A stretch of 64,000 bases of DNA from Ilex aquifolium (lineage: Eukaryota; Streptophyta; Magnoliopsida; Aquifoliales; Aquifoliaceae): positions 24,667,191 through 24,731,190 of the forward strand of contig OX637407.1 of assembly GCA_951799425.1 (NCBI GenBank), written 5' to 3'. Of the stretch, positions 33,752 to 47,123 are shown piece after piece. A program made the position numbers and the translations under genes. Positions within the stretch are counted from its first letter, which is position 1, and each line of letters starts with the position of its first letter. Below the pieces are notes generated by a model, which saw only the letters and a list, made by a program, of their open reading frames with translations, made no database searches and was not told the DNA's origin.

Positions 33752-36700
33752 TGTTTTTATGTGGTCCTTCAAGTAGACAACATTCAAATTGCTAATAATT
33801 TTCTTTATTATAAACTTGTCACGTGATATTTAAATATGGGTAAAAAATAATTTGGGTAACTTTTGACCAAAATTTGGGTAATTCATGACCAAACTTGAGT
33901 AATTTGGGTAGAAATATCGAAAGAAATCGGAGACATGACTAATGTGCCCCTATTAAATATGTCACGTAACTACCAGAAGGCAATGATTTTACTAAACTGT
34001 TGGTTTGCATTGCTACTTTCATGCGTCTCACTAGGCGCAGGTGTATATTTATCATGATTTTCGTGTAATAAAGCGGAAAAAAAGGTTCATGAGCATAGTA
34101 ATCTTGAATCTTTTGATGGAGGGTGGGCCTAAAAGCTATGAAAACAGTTAGGACGGAGAGATAATAATTAAGTAGGGCAGCCGTGTCTCTTCCTTCATAA
34201 TGTGTCTCCTTACAAGAAATGAATGAAAACATACTATCAAGTGTTTGATGGTGTTGACACTGTCGGCAAAATTACGTATAAAACATCTATGACCATAGTT
34301 TTAAATAACGGTAACAGTCACTATGTAATAGATGCGAGGTATAACTTGTGTACGTACCACTCCCCTGCATGGCCTATTAGAAAAGGTTGCAATTTCGGGT
34401 AGAAAAATGCTGAATTGTGTTGTTTTGGAGGTGATGGACGTATTTAGGCTTATTGGGCTTTTTATCTTATGCAATTCTGTAATGATATTAAATAATTTGC
34501 ACGTTATTTCCGTCGCGTGTTCCATTAAAAAAAAAATAGTAAAATATGAGGGGTTTTAATGAGAAGGATATATAACTCTTTTAAACTTATGATGTTGAAG
34601 GTCATTAAATGAAAATTTGTAAGTCTGACAGAACATGGTGTCCACAAATTTTGTACATGGCTTAGGCAAGCCCCCATCTACACAAAGAAACAAATTGTAG
34701 TAATGGAGGTTTGAATTAGGCTGCCAAGTTGAAATGGAGAGAGAGAGAGAGAGAGAGGTGTACGTTGACGGTCAAGTATAAGTTTAATGAAAAGAGACTT
34801 GCAGGGTATATCTATGGATATACCATAGAGATTTTAAGAGTTTCATGTATATCCATACTTTAGATGCCGTTTGATAAAATTTATTTGTTATATATTTATA
34901 ATTTTTTCTTTGGAAGTTGTGCTTGGAAGCATCATCTGCTGGGACCAACAAAATCTACTGGTTGACAACGAGTGGGCCAGTCCGACAGCAGGATTTTTGT
35001 GGCCCATGTCCGTTACGGGCTGACCTTCTCGAGCTTTGACAAATCAATGGGTCGGGTTCAAGACAAGCTGCTAGAAAAATTCCCGCCCCTTAACCTACTA
35101 AGAGACGGGTATTTTTGGGCAGCCCATCGGGGTGACTACACTACCAAACTACCTTTCAGTGGAACTTGTTAATTTTTGGAGTGCACACGCCTCCCAGATT
35201 CACTTACTATATTTTGCATAAAAAAATTTCACTTAGGATATCAAAAAATGAAAACACGAAACCCTTAGGAAGTGGTTTAATGGTCACGTCTGTCTTTTTA
35301 TAAGTAAGAGGTTTCAGATTCGATATTTCTCATACCTCTTAGAAATTGTTTGGATGAATTTTTGGGGAGGATTTTGTTCGACTTCTCCAAACTCTTTCAA
35401 ATTCAAACCCTTTCTTACAAAGATGAGATTCAATGTTAAATTCAGTACATATCCATGTTTAGTATGCAACACATATACAAGTACGATCCACAAATATATC
35501 ACTATTATCATAATATATTTGTCTTATAAATGACTATTGATGGTGCTCGAAAATATTTGGCCCAAGTGCAAAATCGTAGCTTTTTGACCCAATGAGGGGG
35601 GTAATATGAATATTTAGACTAACAGAGAAGAAAGAGATAAAGTTGGATAAAAAACAGCATATAAATTGTTCACATTAGCCAAAGGACCAAGGCTATGTCC
35701 ATTGCAATAGAGACTCTTACTCCTTGAAATTTGTATTACTTGGAGAAGAAGGTTACAATAGATTTCTTAACTTAGAGCCTTTTTGCATACAATATCTTGT
35801 AAAAGCAGATCATTTCGGAACCATTTATACAGCGTGATAGTGTTCTATTTATACAACTAATTATCTAGGATTTTCTGTGATTTTCTCATTCCCTTGGCTG
35901 ATTTAGTGTTCCCCTCTTTCTTTGTCTTGTAGTGGTACCTGTCACTCTGACACAAATCCTGCCCACGATCCTTAAACGAAATGTGCACAAATATTTCATT
36001 TACCAGTGAGTATGTGTTCGTTAATGGCTCCAAAAACTGTCCCCTGCACACGTGGCGACGGTATATGTTCGGGATCTAAAGAATACCGAGCTCCTTATTT
36101 CTGAGCTGGATGCGGCCGAGCAAGAGCATATCGACCTAGATGTCACAATACCCTATTCTTTGGGTTGTAGCCCATTCTTACTGCAGGGTAGGCAGGCTGC
36201 GGATGAGTCGTTTGGGCTGCCATGTAACCAAGGGGCCCATTGGACGTTCTGGGTTTTTGGATGGGCGGTCAAAGCTGAAATCCATCCATTATCAACTATA
36301 TTGTCTATTGGTTAATCCAATTCATATTCATGTTTGTTTAACTCATGGGTATAAATGACATTTGTCTCACTAATTCAGGTATAGCTTGACTGAAACCCAC
36401 TCCCATGGGTTTGATGAAACCCACATCTAAGAGTTTAAGGTGTCGGGTCAGCTATGGGGCGGAACTGTTGTCAATGGCTTGAAAAAGCCATCCAAACAAG
36501 GGTTTTGGGGTCTATTAGACTATTTTTCTCCAAACCCATCTTGTCAAGCCCCCCTCCCCCCCCCAACACCCACTTACCAAACAACCTCTTAAGGGCTAAC
36601 CACTTTTGTTCCTCAGGGCATATATCATTAAATTAGTTTGAGTTACGATAGTCAGCTCAAAACTCGATAGAATAATCAACCCATGTCTAAATACCCTATA

Positions 36701-39700
36701 ACAAAAAATAAATAAATAAAATGAAAACAAGATACATGATAAGAAAATGGCAGTTTGTGGGAGGTGGATGACAGAAATAGCATATGGTGGTTGCCAGGCC
36801 AATCCTTGTCCATAAAAAAATGTACTTGAATTTGTGATGCAGACTGCAACTATTCCCATGAGATCAGAATCAGACCAAACATCTCGGTGTGGAATAATTA
36901 GACTGGGATAGACAGGCACATCACTAGGGGTTAGATTTTTGAAAAGTAATTTTATGCATGTCCATTACAAGATGACAAATATATTTTTTTTATTATTTCA
37001 ATCATCAATTACTATAATTAATTCGAATTAAAATCATCGGCCAAAGATCATTATTCAATATGGTACTCGATTTTTTTTTTCCGGTGTCATAGCATTATCC
37101 ATTTTACTTAAGAAACGAGAAAGATAGCTTATAACTCTACTCGTAATACTCAAAATGTCTCAATTTGTAATGTGGATGACAAATCTTTGATCAGATCGGG
37201 AAGAGTATTAATCGAAGTGCGTGTAAATTAATCCAGACACCCCTGACCGTTAAACAAAAAAATAATCTTAGAACAATGAGTCATACTAATTTTTTTTAAA
37301 TGAAACCTACTAATCTGACTATTCACATTCTTTTGGTAAGTAACTTTAATAAACTATGTAGCATACACACCATCCATTACTCAAAAAGCTTTCTCACTGC
37401 AATCCCACTTGCCAATTGCCATTATTAGAGCTGGGTGAGCTGGCCATTGTTGAACGTCTGATCTTAGTAATGAGCCTTTTTCTGTAAGAGTAGTCATTAT
37501 AAAGGGATACAAACAAGTGCAAAAGAAAGGAAGACTTTATATGTGGCCTTTATTTGATAGGAAGAAGCAAAGAGTAAAAGCAAATAAATGTGGGTGCTTC
37601 TTTCAAATTTCTTGTATTAGGACTTCACAACGGTACTCAAAAAAAAAAATTTATTATCATACTTTTAAAATTTATTATTTTAATGGATATTTTTATAATT
37701 AATGTGAATTATTTTACAACTAAAAAATTTATTATTTTTATGGATAATTTATCACTTTTGTGAGTGTTTTTACTATTGTTGTTGGTATTTTTACAATTTT
37801 ATTACTGTTATGGTAATTATTTTTATCATTTTTCTTCGGTACAAAAAAACTATCACTTTTATGAGTGATTTATCACTGTTGTGAGTGTTTTTATCATTAT
37901 TATGGTAACTATTTTTATCATTTTTCTTCAATACTACAACAGTGATAAAAACACCGAACATGCGGTGCATTGATGACTCTGAGTTGCTAATCCACTTGTG
38001 CTCTAATTGGGATGAACCTTAATATATTTTACCCTGTATTTTAAATTATTTGTGCCTAATTTGGAGAATTATTCCCTTTTTTTTAAAAGTTTAAAGCGAG
38101 TCGGGTTATCCAGAGTTTAAGGCGAATTCAATTAAGGATAACTGAGAATTGAGTGGTCAACATTAGAACAACAACAACAAAAAAAATGGGAACATATAAA
38201 TGTGCGGTTAGACTCACAAACTTACATTTACAAACGATATGCCACAATAAAGGTTTATTATCAAAGATTAGGATTACAAATAGTTCTTATTGTCACCTTA
38301 ACTAAGCCTCAACCAATTTTCTCATTAAAGTCAAGACTATGTCATAGGCGGTGTGCTAGTACAATAAAGTAATCATATTGCATATGAGAGCAAAAAGCTC
38401 AATGAGATTGAGAGGTGCAATGCAAGAGAAGGAGATGACAATAATAGTGCACTATTTGAGAACGTGGGGGTAAGTCACGATTCGTGATCAAGATAGATAA
38501 TATAGCGACGAGTGACTTCCTGACCCAGAAGAAACTCATGCCAAAATAGGGACGATGACAAGCAAAATAAATTTTGAAATAAAATTCAAGAGATCCACAA
38601 GAATATAGATAAAAAAAAGATGAAGTATGAAACAAAAGGATAGCATGACTAGCCACCGGGGGCCACTCAAAATGGCCTCATTATAATGCCACCAAAGCAG
38701 GCCATGGAGTGTCTCTATACGTCCAACGCAAACAATCGTCAATCATCCATGGATACTTTGGTAACTTTGCCTAATGGATCTGGTTATAGTATTGAAAAAT
38801 AATTTTTTTTATAATTATATCTCCACTTAATCTGTTAACAATTTTGACACATGTAAAGTATTTTTATTTTATAATTTTATATCACCTTATCATTTTTTTT
38901 TCGATCAATTGACTATAAATCAAATAATGTTACCACCAATGATCAACATTAGTGTGATTTTCCTTTTTTTTTTTTTTTGGGTATCGTAGATTTATCCTTG
39001 CTTAATGGGTCGGGGTGACAAAAGAATTTTGGGGTGAAGGTGTCAGAAGGATCAGATATCGACTAATAGTTGTTTCAATTTATTTATTTTTTGTTCAACT
39101 ATTAAGAGTGTCCGAATTAGTTTACACAAATAAAAATAGGCCATCTACGTCGAAACTAGAATATTCATGAGAAATAAAATCCCTCACGGCTTAACTCCAA
39201 AGAATTGTTAAGACTCAAATTCAAGACGTCTAATTTTGTAATTCGTCTTTAATTTTGACGTGAAAACTTTTACGTTGTAATTTGTAAAATCTAATATTTT
39301 TCACTTGGTATTGGTAGAATTAAAATGAAGTGCATTAGTTATTGGAAATTTCAAAGTGGTCGATGCTGAATCATTGGCGGGTTAATTTCAATACAATACG
39401 ATTTAATAAATTGAAAATTAGTATCAGCATCTCTAATACAATGATTAAAGAAATTGAATTAAAATAAATTTAGAATGACATGACGTGACATCATATTAGC
39501 TAAAATGGCAGCCAAAGAGAGTTATTGGTGACCCAACAAAAGAATGTACCACAGGAAAAAGAGACAACGTCCATTTCATAAAGAATTTCACGTGAAAGTT
39601 TCAAACAGCAATCAGACAACAACAAAAAGCCCACCAAAACAACTCTCTCTCTCCTCACATTTGTTTTTTGTGGTTATAGTACAAGTGTCTAAATTTGTGC

Positions 39701-39993
39701 CGATTATTTTTTTTGAACTACTTACCATTGTAACATGAACTTCGATAAAACATGTTCTTAAAGAATAAAAGTGACTAACCCTTAGAAAGTGCAGAAATAG
39801 ATTGAATCTACCACCAATTACCAAAGATATCGCTCAACCACTTTATAACAACAAAAGAAAAAAAATACCCAAAAGTCCAATTAAAATACAGAACTACACA
39901 CAACCAAAAATAATTACTATAAAGCAGGAACAATTAATTATTATAATTTGAAAAAGAAAAAAAAACAAATCAATGTCACCTTGATTCAGTGAG
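33752..39993. other. Long gene-free region
   Basis: No credible gene. Two segments, 34960-35170 and 36045-36300, are less AT-rich than their surroundings and may be retroelement scraps, but I recognise no motif in them. A degenerate repeat of TTTTTATCA(C/T)TxTTxTG(A/G)GTG-type units occupies about 37660-37960. A GA repeat lies at about 34738-34756 and a C run near 36551. Confidence 0.45.
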
Positions 39994-41370
39994 TCATGGT
40001 AGAGCACAACCGTGCCGTGTGAAACCGAGTCGGGACCGATCCTTATCGAACTCGAAAAGGAACCCTTGTTGCATTAGATTGCCAATCACGGAGGAACCCG
40101 ACGGCGACGTAACTGGCTTCAATGCCAAGCACTTAACATCTACTGCCGTGTCTATAAAGTAGTTCCCCGGAGGCGGAGAGAGCACTGAGTCACCCACGAG
40201 TTGGAAACTCAACTTGGGTAGACTCGGTCTTAACACGCCAGATACATTGACACAAAGATCAAAACCCAGAGTCGGCTCGTCTGGGCTGGGCAGCTTCACT
40301 CGCCGTTTAAACGCCGTTAGGATCCGACGGTAAGCCGGGTTGGCTAAATAAGTCAGGGTCGTGCCCGAGTCCACCACGGTCCCACCATTGCCCAACTTAT
40401 CAATGGCCCAAACTGAATGGTTTATTGGTAATTTCGCACCATCAATGAAGACATTCTTGATCCCAATATAGTAAAATGTAGTAGATAGGGGATTAATTTG
40501 TAACGGTGTGTAGGTCATTTTCGACATTTCACTGCCAACGCCGTCATGGGCGCCGCCGATTAAGAGATAACTCGTCGGAGGAGGAGAGAGAGTGTAATCC
40601 ATGAGACAGTAGGAGAATTTGTCACCAAACTTCCGACCCAGTTGGGAGGCAAAGGAGATGGGGCCGCGCCCCAGACCCATGACTCCGTGGGCCCCACTGA
40701 AACTTGGGCCAGAGACGCTCGGCCCAGAAACTTCAAACCCACAACCAAAGGCTAGATTTTGGTGCTTTACTTCTCTGCCGGAGCTAGTGTTGTACGTCGT
40801 CGTTTCACGAGAGAAGAAGCCACTGGTCATTGAACCGTCGACGTAGGAGTATTCGTAGCGACATGGGCTGTGGAGGCGCGTGTGGTTGCAAGGAGCGTGT
40901 TTGGGGTGTGGGACGAGCCGACAAAATGAGTCAAAACAATGGTGGGGAGAGAATGTGGTTGAGTGGCGAGCCAAAAAGGCAGAGTTGGGTGGGTGGGAGG
41001 AGCAGTTCCGGCAAGCGGAGCACGTTACCCAGATGAGGTCGCTGCCGGTGTCTGCGACGAGGAGGAGGGATTGGGATGGTGTGCCGAGGCTGAGATCGAC
41101 AAAGTACTGGCCGGAGCCTGTAGATGCTCCGGAGGTGATTGGAAGCTGGACGTGGGGGTTGTGGGTGCGGTGGTGAAGGGCGGAGAAGAGGACGGAGAGG
41201 CGGTGGGAGTCGGAGATGAGGGACTGGGATGGGGTGGGGAATGGGGTTTTGTGGAGGAGTGGGAGTTTGAGGTATTCAGTGGTGGTGGAGAGATCTGGGA
41301 GGGTGAGGAGAACGGTGAGGAAGAGAGAGAGGAGAAAGACTGGTGGGGAGAGAGAAGACAGTAACACCAT
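39994..41370 (-). CDS. Pepsin-like (A1) aspartyl protease, secreted type
   Basis: A single-exon gene of 458 residues. The ATG at 41370 is chosen because the frame upstream of it is only a translated CT microsatellite without an ATG. Residues 1-23 form a hydrophobic signal peptide, so the enzyme probably enters the secretory pathway. The catalytic motifs are DTGSD (107-111) and DSGTT (334-338). The first is followed by the spaced cysteines C117, C120 and C123 of the nepenthesin-like plant group, and a Y-x-D-G-S flap lies at 177-181. No plant-specific insert (saposin-like) is present. The C-terminal half contains IGNLMQQGFLFEFD, usual in this subgroup. From memory it resembles Arabidopsis At3g25700. 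The substrate is unknown. The start codon is preceded by a GA/CT repeat (about 41426-41452) that is probably 5' untranslated. Confidence 0.92.
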   Translation of the reverse strand: MVLLSSLSPPVFLLSLFLTVLLTLPDLSTTTEYLKLPLLHKTPFPTPSQSLISDSHRLSVLFSALHHRTHNPHVQLPITSGASTGSGQYFVDLSLGTPSQSLLLVADTGSDLIWVTCSACRNCSSHPPNSAFLARHSTTFSPHHCFDSFCRLVPHPKHAPCNHTRLHSPCRYEYSYVDGSMTSGFFSRETTTYNTSSGREVKHQNLAFGCGFEVSGPSVSGPSFSGAHGVMGLGRGPISFASQLGRKFGDKFSYCLMDYTLSPPPTSYLLIGGAHDGVGSEMSKMTYTPLQINPLSTTFYYIGIKNVFIDGAKLPINHSVWAIDKLGNGGTVVDSGTTLTYLANPAYRRILTAFKRRVKLPSPDEPTLGFDLCVNVSGVLRPSLPKLSFQLVGDSVLSPPPGNYFIDTAVDVKCLALKPVTSPSGSSVIGNLMQQGFLFEFDKDRSRLGFTRHGCALP

Positions 41371-41420
41371 CGTGGTGTTGTTGGGGAAAGTGAAGATGAG
41401 AGAGGGGAAGGTGTCAAGAT

Positions 41421-41452
<32 letters not shown>

Positions 41453-43642
41453 TTCAAAAGGACGTATTATATTATATGCATATGTATTGAAGTTTGGCCA
41501 TGACAATGTGTGTGTGTGTAAATTTGTGGAAGACAGAGATATCTATATATTTAGTATTATAATAATTATCGTTAAAGATTAATTTAATTTTAATCTATTT
41601 TGATTCAATTTTATACAATCATCCCAAAATTTTCTTTTTCGATCAAAACTTCAACTTTTCTGCATAATCTCAATGTTAGACAACTCAATTAATACACTCT
41701 CTAATTTCAAATAATCTCATCAATTCACATTTATCTCTCTTTATTTTAATATCAGTTTAATTTTTAATATTATATAGTATTTTAAAAATACGAGTCTATT
41801 ACTAATAGATATAAATTCCATGAGATGTATGGCTACCCATTGGATTTGGCTACCCTACTAAGAATGGGAAGTGATAATTTGAGAAAGTAACGGGGTTTTG
41901 GTGGGAAGTGGAGCTGGCGAGAGAGGACCGGGAAATATTCAGCATAATGCAACAATACATCATTGTTGTTGGGTAATATCACAATTTAATAAAATTTATT
42001 TATTTATTATATTTTTATTGAATGGTGACGTTATATAACAAATATCATTATTACTATTTACTCCAAAGGATTAGTTTTGTTTGTTTTATTGGGTGGACTA
42101 CCAAATTGAAGTTTATGTATATTAATAAGTATTTGGGTAAACACTCTACGGAGTCCTTAAACATTATTTATATATGATTTAAACTCAAAATATATAAAAT
42201 TTATGTTAAATTAATTATGATTAGATAAAATTTTGAATTTTATAGAATATTACTCATATTGATAGTATTGGGGCAGAGTTCGAAACTTAATAAGTTTTTA
42301 GAGTCAGAGTATGAAGAATTTATCTTTTATTAATATTTTAGTTTCAGAATGGATGATCTGTCTTTAATTAGGTCGGAAAGAGAATTAATGAAGGTACATA
42401 TAAGTTAATTTGGATACTTGACCGTTGAAAAAAATAATATTAGAAAAGAGTAGAAAGAATTTTTTTTTTAGCTTTTTTTTCCAACTGTAAAGAAGATGCT
42501 TTTGTCTGGGTTTCTGTGTACAGTTGGCATGGTTAGGATCCAATGATGTTCGAATGACCACATGCTTTGATTTTTGGGATATCCAATGTTCACCTTCTGT
42601 GCTGTCCAGCTGGCATTTTCGGACTGTTGTGTTACAAACACTTTAATTTTCTGTCCTTTTTTGCCAATTACAAAAAAAAATTTAAAAACTGTTCTTTTTT
42701 TTTTTTAGCAACATTTTTAGTTTAATAAAAACAAATTCCTATTTATATCAAATTAGTAAAGATAATACTACACTATCATCAAGTTTGTAATTAAAATTCT
42801 TGTATTAATTAATTAGTAAATTAGATTACATGGAATTCACTATCTATAGGTGGTGATTGGAATATGCTATACAATCTAAACTGAATTAAAAAATTATAAC
42901 TCAAATACATATCATCTCTTGGATGAGTATTAGATGAGTAAGTCCCACTGAAAAAATTGATGAAAACCATTTATCAATACATTTGAGTTATAACTTTTTA
43001 AATTTTATTTAGATTGTATAAAATTACTCATGATGATTTAGGATTAAATGGTGATATTAAATGTTAATAATTATAAAGTATCGATAGTGTAATGAATATT
43101 TATTCACAAACTTTTGCTTACTCTTAAAAATGATTTGAGTTATAACTTGATTGTAACTTTTGATATAGTACAAATAAGTTATTATTTGGTAACCAAAAAA
43201 ATTATGCTAACAAAGACTTCAAGTAAAGAAATAAGTTATGCAATCTTTACAAAGATAATATAGAAAGACAAGTAAAAGTGCATTTTTACTTCTTAAATAG
43301 AAAAAAAGGTTTTTTTTTTTTTTATGTCAGGAGGTGACGATGAAGTTTGTACCTACAACCTTAAGGTCCAAAAGGAGGAATGGTGGCCATAAAATTAACA
43401 GCTAACCTTAAAAAAAAAAGGTGTATGTTCAAAAATCCCAATTTCTAGCGCTTTAATAAACCACCAATGATGCTTTTAGAAAGAAAAAAAAGTTGATAAA
43501 GGCACGGGCCACAAGGCAGATGTATATATGACCCTGCATGCATGTGACTTCCCTAAATTGCAAAGCCCATAATATCTGACTTGAACATCAAGCAATGCAG
43601 ATGATATGTATCCAATGGAAGGCCTAACAGATTGAGAAACCC

Positions 43643-43673
<31 letters not shown>

Positions 43674-44062
43674 ACTGCATATAGATCATTCGGATCCAAT
43701 CCTTCGAATACATATACCAATGTAGAGAGAGAACTCAGATGATAAAACTCATGGTTATGTAAAATAATCTTTTGATTGCAGCTTATTAGTTGAGAAAACT
43801 GTCATTCCATGGTAATCTATTTTTTTGGGTCAAGGAGGAGGACAACAAGACTCAAACTCGCAACAAATAAAAATCAAAAGCCGGGGAGAGGGTGGACAAA
43901 AGGGTAAAGAAAAAAAGAAAATTTTGAACCATCCCTAGAGCTTATATATGCACAAAAAGCAATTGCAAATTTGAACCGAGGCAGAATTGAGCCATGCTAC
44001 CAACAAAGATTTTTCAAGATCTGTACAGAACTCGGTCAAGCTAAACTTACCACAAGGCAACT
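41371..44062. other. Spacer between the protease and the splicing-factor gene
   Basis: AT-rich, no credible coding frame. It includes the protease 5' flank with a GA microsatellite, a (GT)n run (about 43650-43672), and an inverted pair of phrases near 42880-43020 (ATACAATCTAAA...TTAAAAAATTATAACTCAAAT and its complement), suggesting a small decayed foldback element. Confidence 0.45.
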
Positions 44063-46654
44063 TTAAATCCTGTTCCGCCCAGCAGAAGAAACAGCAGTAC
44101 GAGACCATGAGGATGGCTTAAAACCCCCTACCAGCAACTTTGAAGCTGTGGCTACATTTATTTTTCTTCTCTTGGATTCTAACTCCAACCGCTGCGAATG
44201 GGACTTCGAAGATCCAGATGACCCAGGAAAAATTGAAGCAGCGTTTATCAATGCTCGTTTCTCCTTCCTATTTCTATCAAACTTAGAGGAGAACCTGACA
44301 CGAGCTGCGGCAGCAGTATCTTCTTCAGAGGGTGGCAGTAGTCTAATGCCAAGTCCAATTTTCCTGGAAGCGGCCTCTTCTTCAGCAACTCTTTTCTTTT
44401 GACTCTGAAGTGGGAAAATGAAGGCAAATAAACGGATGTCACAGAAGAGAAAGAGGAAGAGGGAAGATGAAAAAGAACAGACATTAGCTAAGTAGCATAC
44501 CCTAAGTTTGGTTCGAAGAGCCTTGTTCAAGGCATAATCATCTGAATGTCTGGCATCAGACATCCGCTGAAGGCGTACGAGTACCGGATCAGTTTCTTTC
44601 TTCTTTTTCAAATCCGCTTCCTGGTGTTCAAGACGGTAGAAAGGATCTACTAGCTTACTTCTATCTGGAAATCACCAATAACATGTCAACACCATTTTAC
44701 AAATAAAAACCCAGAAAAATGAGACTGTTGAACGTCGATCTAGAATAATCAGACCATTGTTATTATGCATAACGTGTTAACAGCCGTTACCGGTCTACCA
44801 AGGAGACATCACAACAAGAAGAAAGGAAGCAACCTAATAATACCTTGGGAAAAGGGAAAAACCATCCAAGACAAGTGTGTATGCATATGTATTTATAGCT
44901 CATTTAAATCGTAGAAAAAGCAAGATGAACTCATTTCAAAATGCTAGCATAGCACACCGGACTTCCACGGGACATCCAACCACACATAAGTACTTCAATG
45001 TTAATAATCACCTTCATCTCCTGGGAGTACCAAGGTTTCTGCATCTTCAACGTCGTATTCCTCGGTCTTTTGTGTGGCCCCACTAATAATCACATACAGG
45101 CAATTTTTTGGATCGGTTTGAATAACAATCTCATGTTTGCAGCATGCAGACTTCATGGTAAAGCTCCATATCTAATCAAAGCAAGCAGAAATTCAGTACT
45201 AACAGTCCCCAATCAAAAATTCACTTGAGCATCTATAATGAACTACAGCATACCTTCGTAGAATAATAATTTCCCACTTGCTTTTTCTCTGCATTGAACC
45301 TTACACCCTTTGCGATCATAGAGTTGCATCCACCACACCAGATATTGAAAGGCATTTCGAACCTTCAGAAAATAATTGATATTAGCAGCTAGCCATTTCA
45401 ACATGGTAACATTTTTCTTTTCATATTTTTATTACTATCTTCTATTTATCTTTTTCACCTATGCTTTTGATATAAATGTAACAGCAACATTCTCTAATAG
45501 GCTTTCTCAAATTGTATGAAAATCAAAGAACTTCTTTAGGTGGTTATCAAAGTTTTATCTTTTCATTTCTTTGTACATTTTGCATTATACACAAGAATTC
45601 AATAAAAACAAATACAATAGTCATTACCAATGTACATATATATTATTTCCCCAATTTAACATCACCAGAGACTTAAAAATCAAGAGCCATGGAAGTATGG
45701 GAGACTCTCAAGTAATTATAAATCTCGCATTTGCTGAATCTCAAGTCTTCTTAAGGATCCCTTTGCCCCAATGTAATGTGTAATGTATTCTTCCTAAGGT
45801 GCAAGAGCTTAGATGAATGTCCCTATTTCCAAAACTTTTTGAAAAATACATCGCTTTTGTGCTAGAAATAAAAAACCTACATAACATACTTCTTATAATG
45901 GTTTTGATTCAATACCTTATAATCAAGATGCCCTGGTCTATTTTTCTTGCTCTCTCCCTCAAAGCATGCTGACCATGAAACTTGTTTAAGGAACCCTGAA
46001 GATAAAGGACATATAAGAATCGACAACGATGCGTCATCTAAATAATATAAAAATACAGAGAGAGCAGCTGGGAATGAATTCTAAGCAAGCATACCTTTTT
46101 TGGGGTCCATTCTGGTGGGTAATAAAAATTGTCTGCTCTAGCAGCTGCAAGTGAAGACTGCAGAAAACCAACAAGCAATTTCAGCAACTTAATGAAAATA
46201 GGAAAGGCAAAAAGAGTAAAAGACCCAAGATTTAATTTTTTTTTTTAAAAAGCGCACCTTAAAGAACAGAGTAATTAAAATCCTAAAATTACATATCCAT
46301 ATGACGTGAAAAACAGATAAATTATACCAATGAAAAACTCAACATGGACTATGTGAGATAAAACTTCCACTGTGTCAACTCCTCGAAGCAGCGGATCATT
46401 AAAAAACTTATCAAGGGATCGTCCCTTTTACAACATCAAACAAAGCCTCGCAAACTACATATATAAAAGCATACTAATTCCTACAAACCTACAGATGATT
46501 TTTTTTTCTGTAAGAATGTTAGCTTAAAACTCATAGTTCAATTACTAAAAAAAAAAACTGGCCTCATGTTGATGACTTAGTAAATATATGGTCCCTTTGT
46601 TTCAAACAAAGAAAATGCGAAGGAAACAAAATAAGAATAAGCTCAATGATTGAT

Positions 46655-46685
<31 letters not shown>

Positions 46686-47123
46686 CGGCTACCACACCAA
46701 GCTTTGAAAAATCCTTTACAAATTTATAAGGCGGTCCTCACAATTCCTAAATTCCTCCTAAAGGCCTCTCACCATGCAAGCATAAATACTAAATCAAACC
46801 CTGGTTTATAAGCTCCCCTCACAAGCAAAACGAACCCATTATCGCGTAAAATCCAGCAAATTTCCAATTTATCCGAATTCTAGGGTGAAACAAAATTCTA
46901 TGATCCAATTCGTAGAAATATCCTTTTTGTATAATCGAAATCGGAGAATTATTGAAAGGACTGATACATACCATCCATAGCAAATAATAATTAACTGATA
47001 ATAAACCCTAATACAAAAACTACTTAAATACACAAGCAATCAATCAATAAAACCCTAAAAATTTCATATATTTACATCTGAAGAGACAGAGGGAGAGAGG
47101 GTGAGATTAGATTTTCATACCAT
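44063..47123 (-). CDS. CCDC130/YJU2-type (CWC16 family) splicing factor
   Basis: A nuclear pre-mRNA splicing protein of the CWC16/DUF572 family, whose yeast member Yju2 acts at the first catalytic step. The model is complement(44063-44404, 44501-44664, 45012-45171, 45254-45362, 45916-45995, 46095-46157, 47121-47123), 921 bases, 306 residues, all junctions GT-AG and in frame. The N-terminal part reads ADNFYYPPEW (9-18). A zinc-binding core follows with C58-x2-C61 (PFNIWCGGC) and C95-C96 before KHEIVIQTDP. FYRLEHQEAD lies near 147-156, then a lysine/arginine-rich helix and a low-complexity basic tail with likely nuclear localisation (ESKRRK). The start codon is the last three bases of exon 1, so intron 1 (about 960 bases) directly follows the ATG and holds a 28-base G run. 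Family assignment is firm; splice sites are inferred by reading. Confidence 0.9.
46658..46685. repeat. 28-base G homopolymer in intron 1 of the CWC16 gene
   Basis: An uninterrupted run of 28 G on the plus strand (poly-C in the transcript sense), followed by CGGC. Runs this long are prone to length error in replication and in sequencing. Confidence 0.85.

Noticed and set aside
40830-41422. Plus-strand frames of 68-133 codons opposite the aspartyl protease
   Set aside because: Antisense shadows of a well-supported minus-strand gene.
41371-41457. N-terminal extension of the protease by 29 residues (Ser-Leu repeat)
   Set aside because: It has no ATG and is a translated CT microsatellite; the signal peptide begins at the ATG at 41370.
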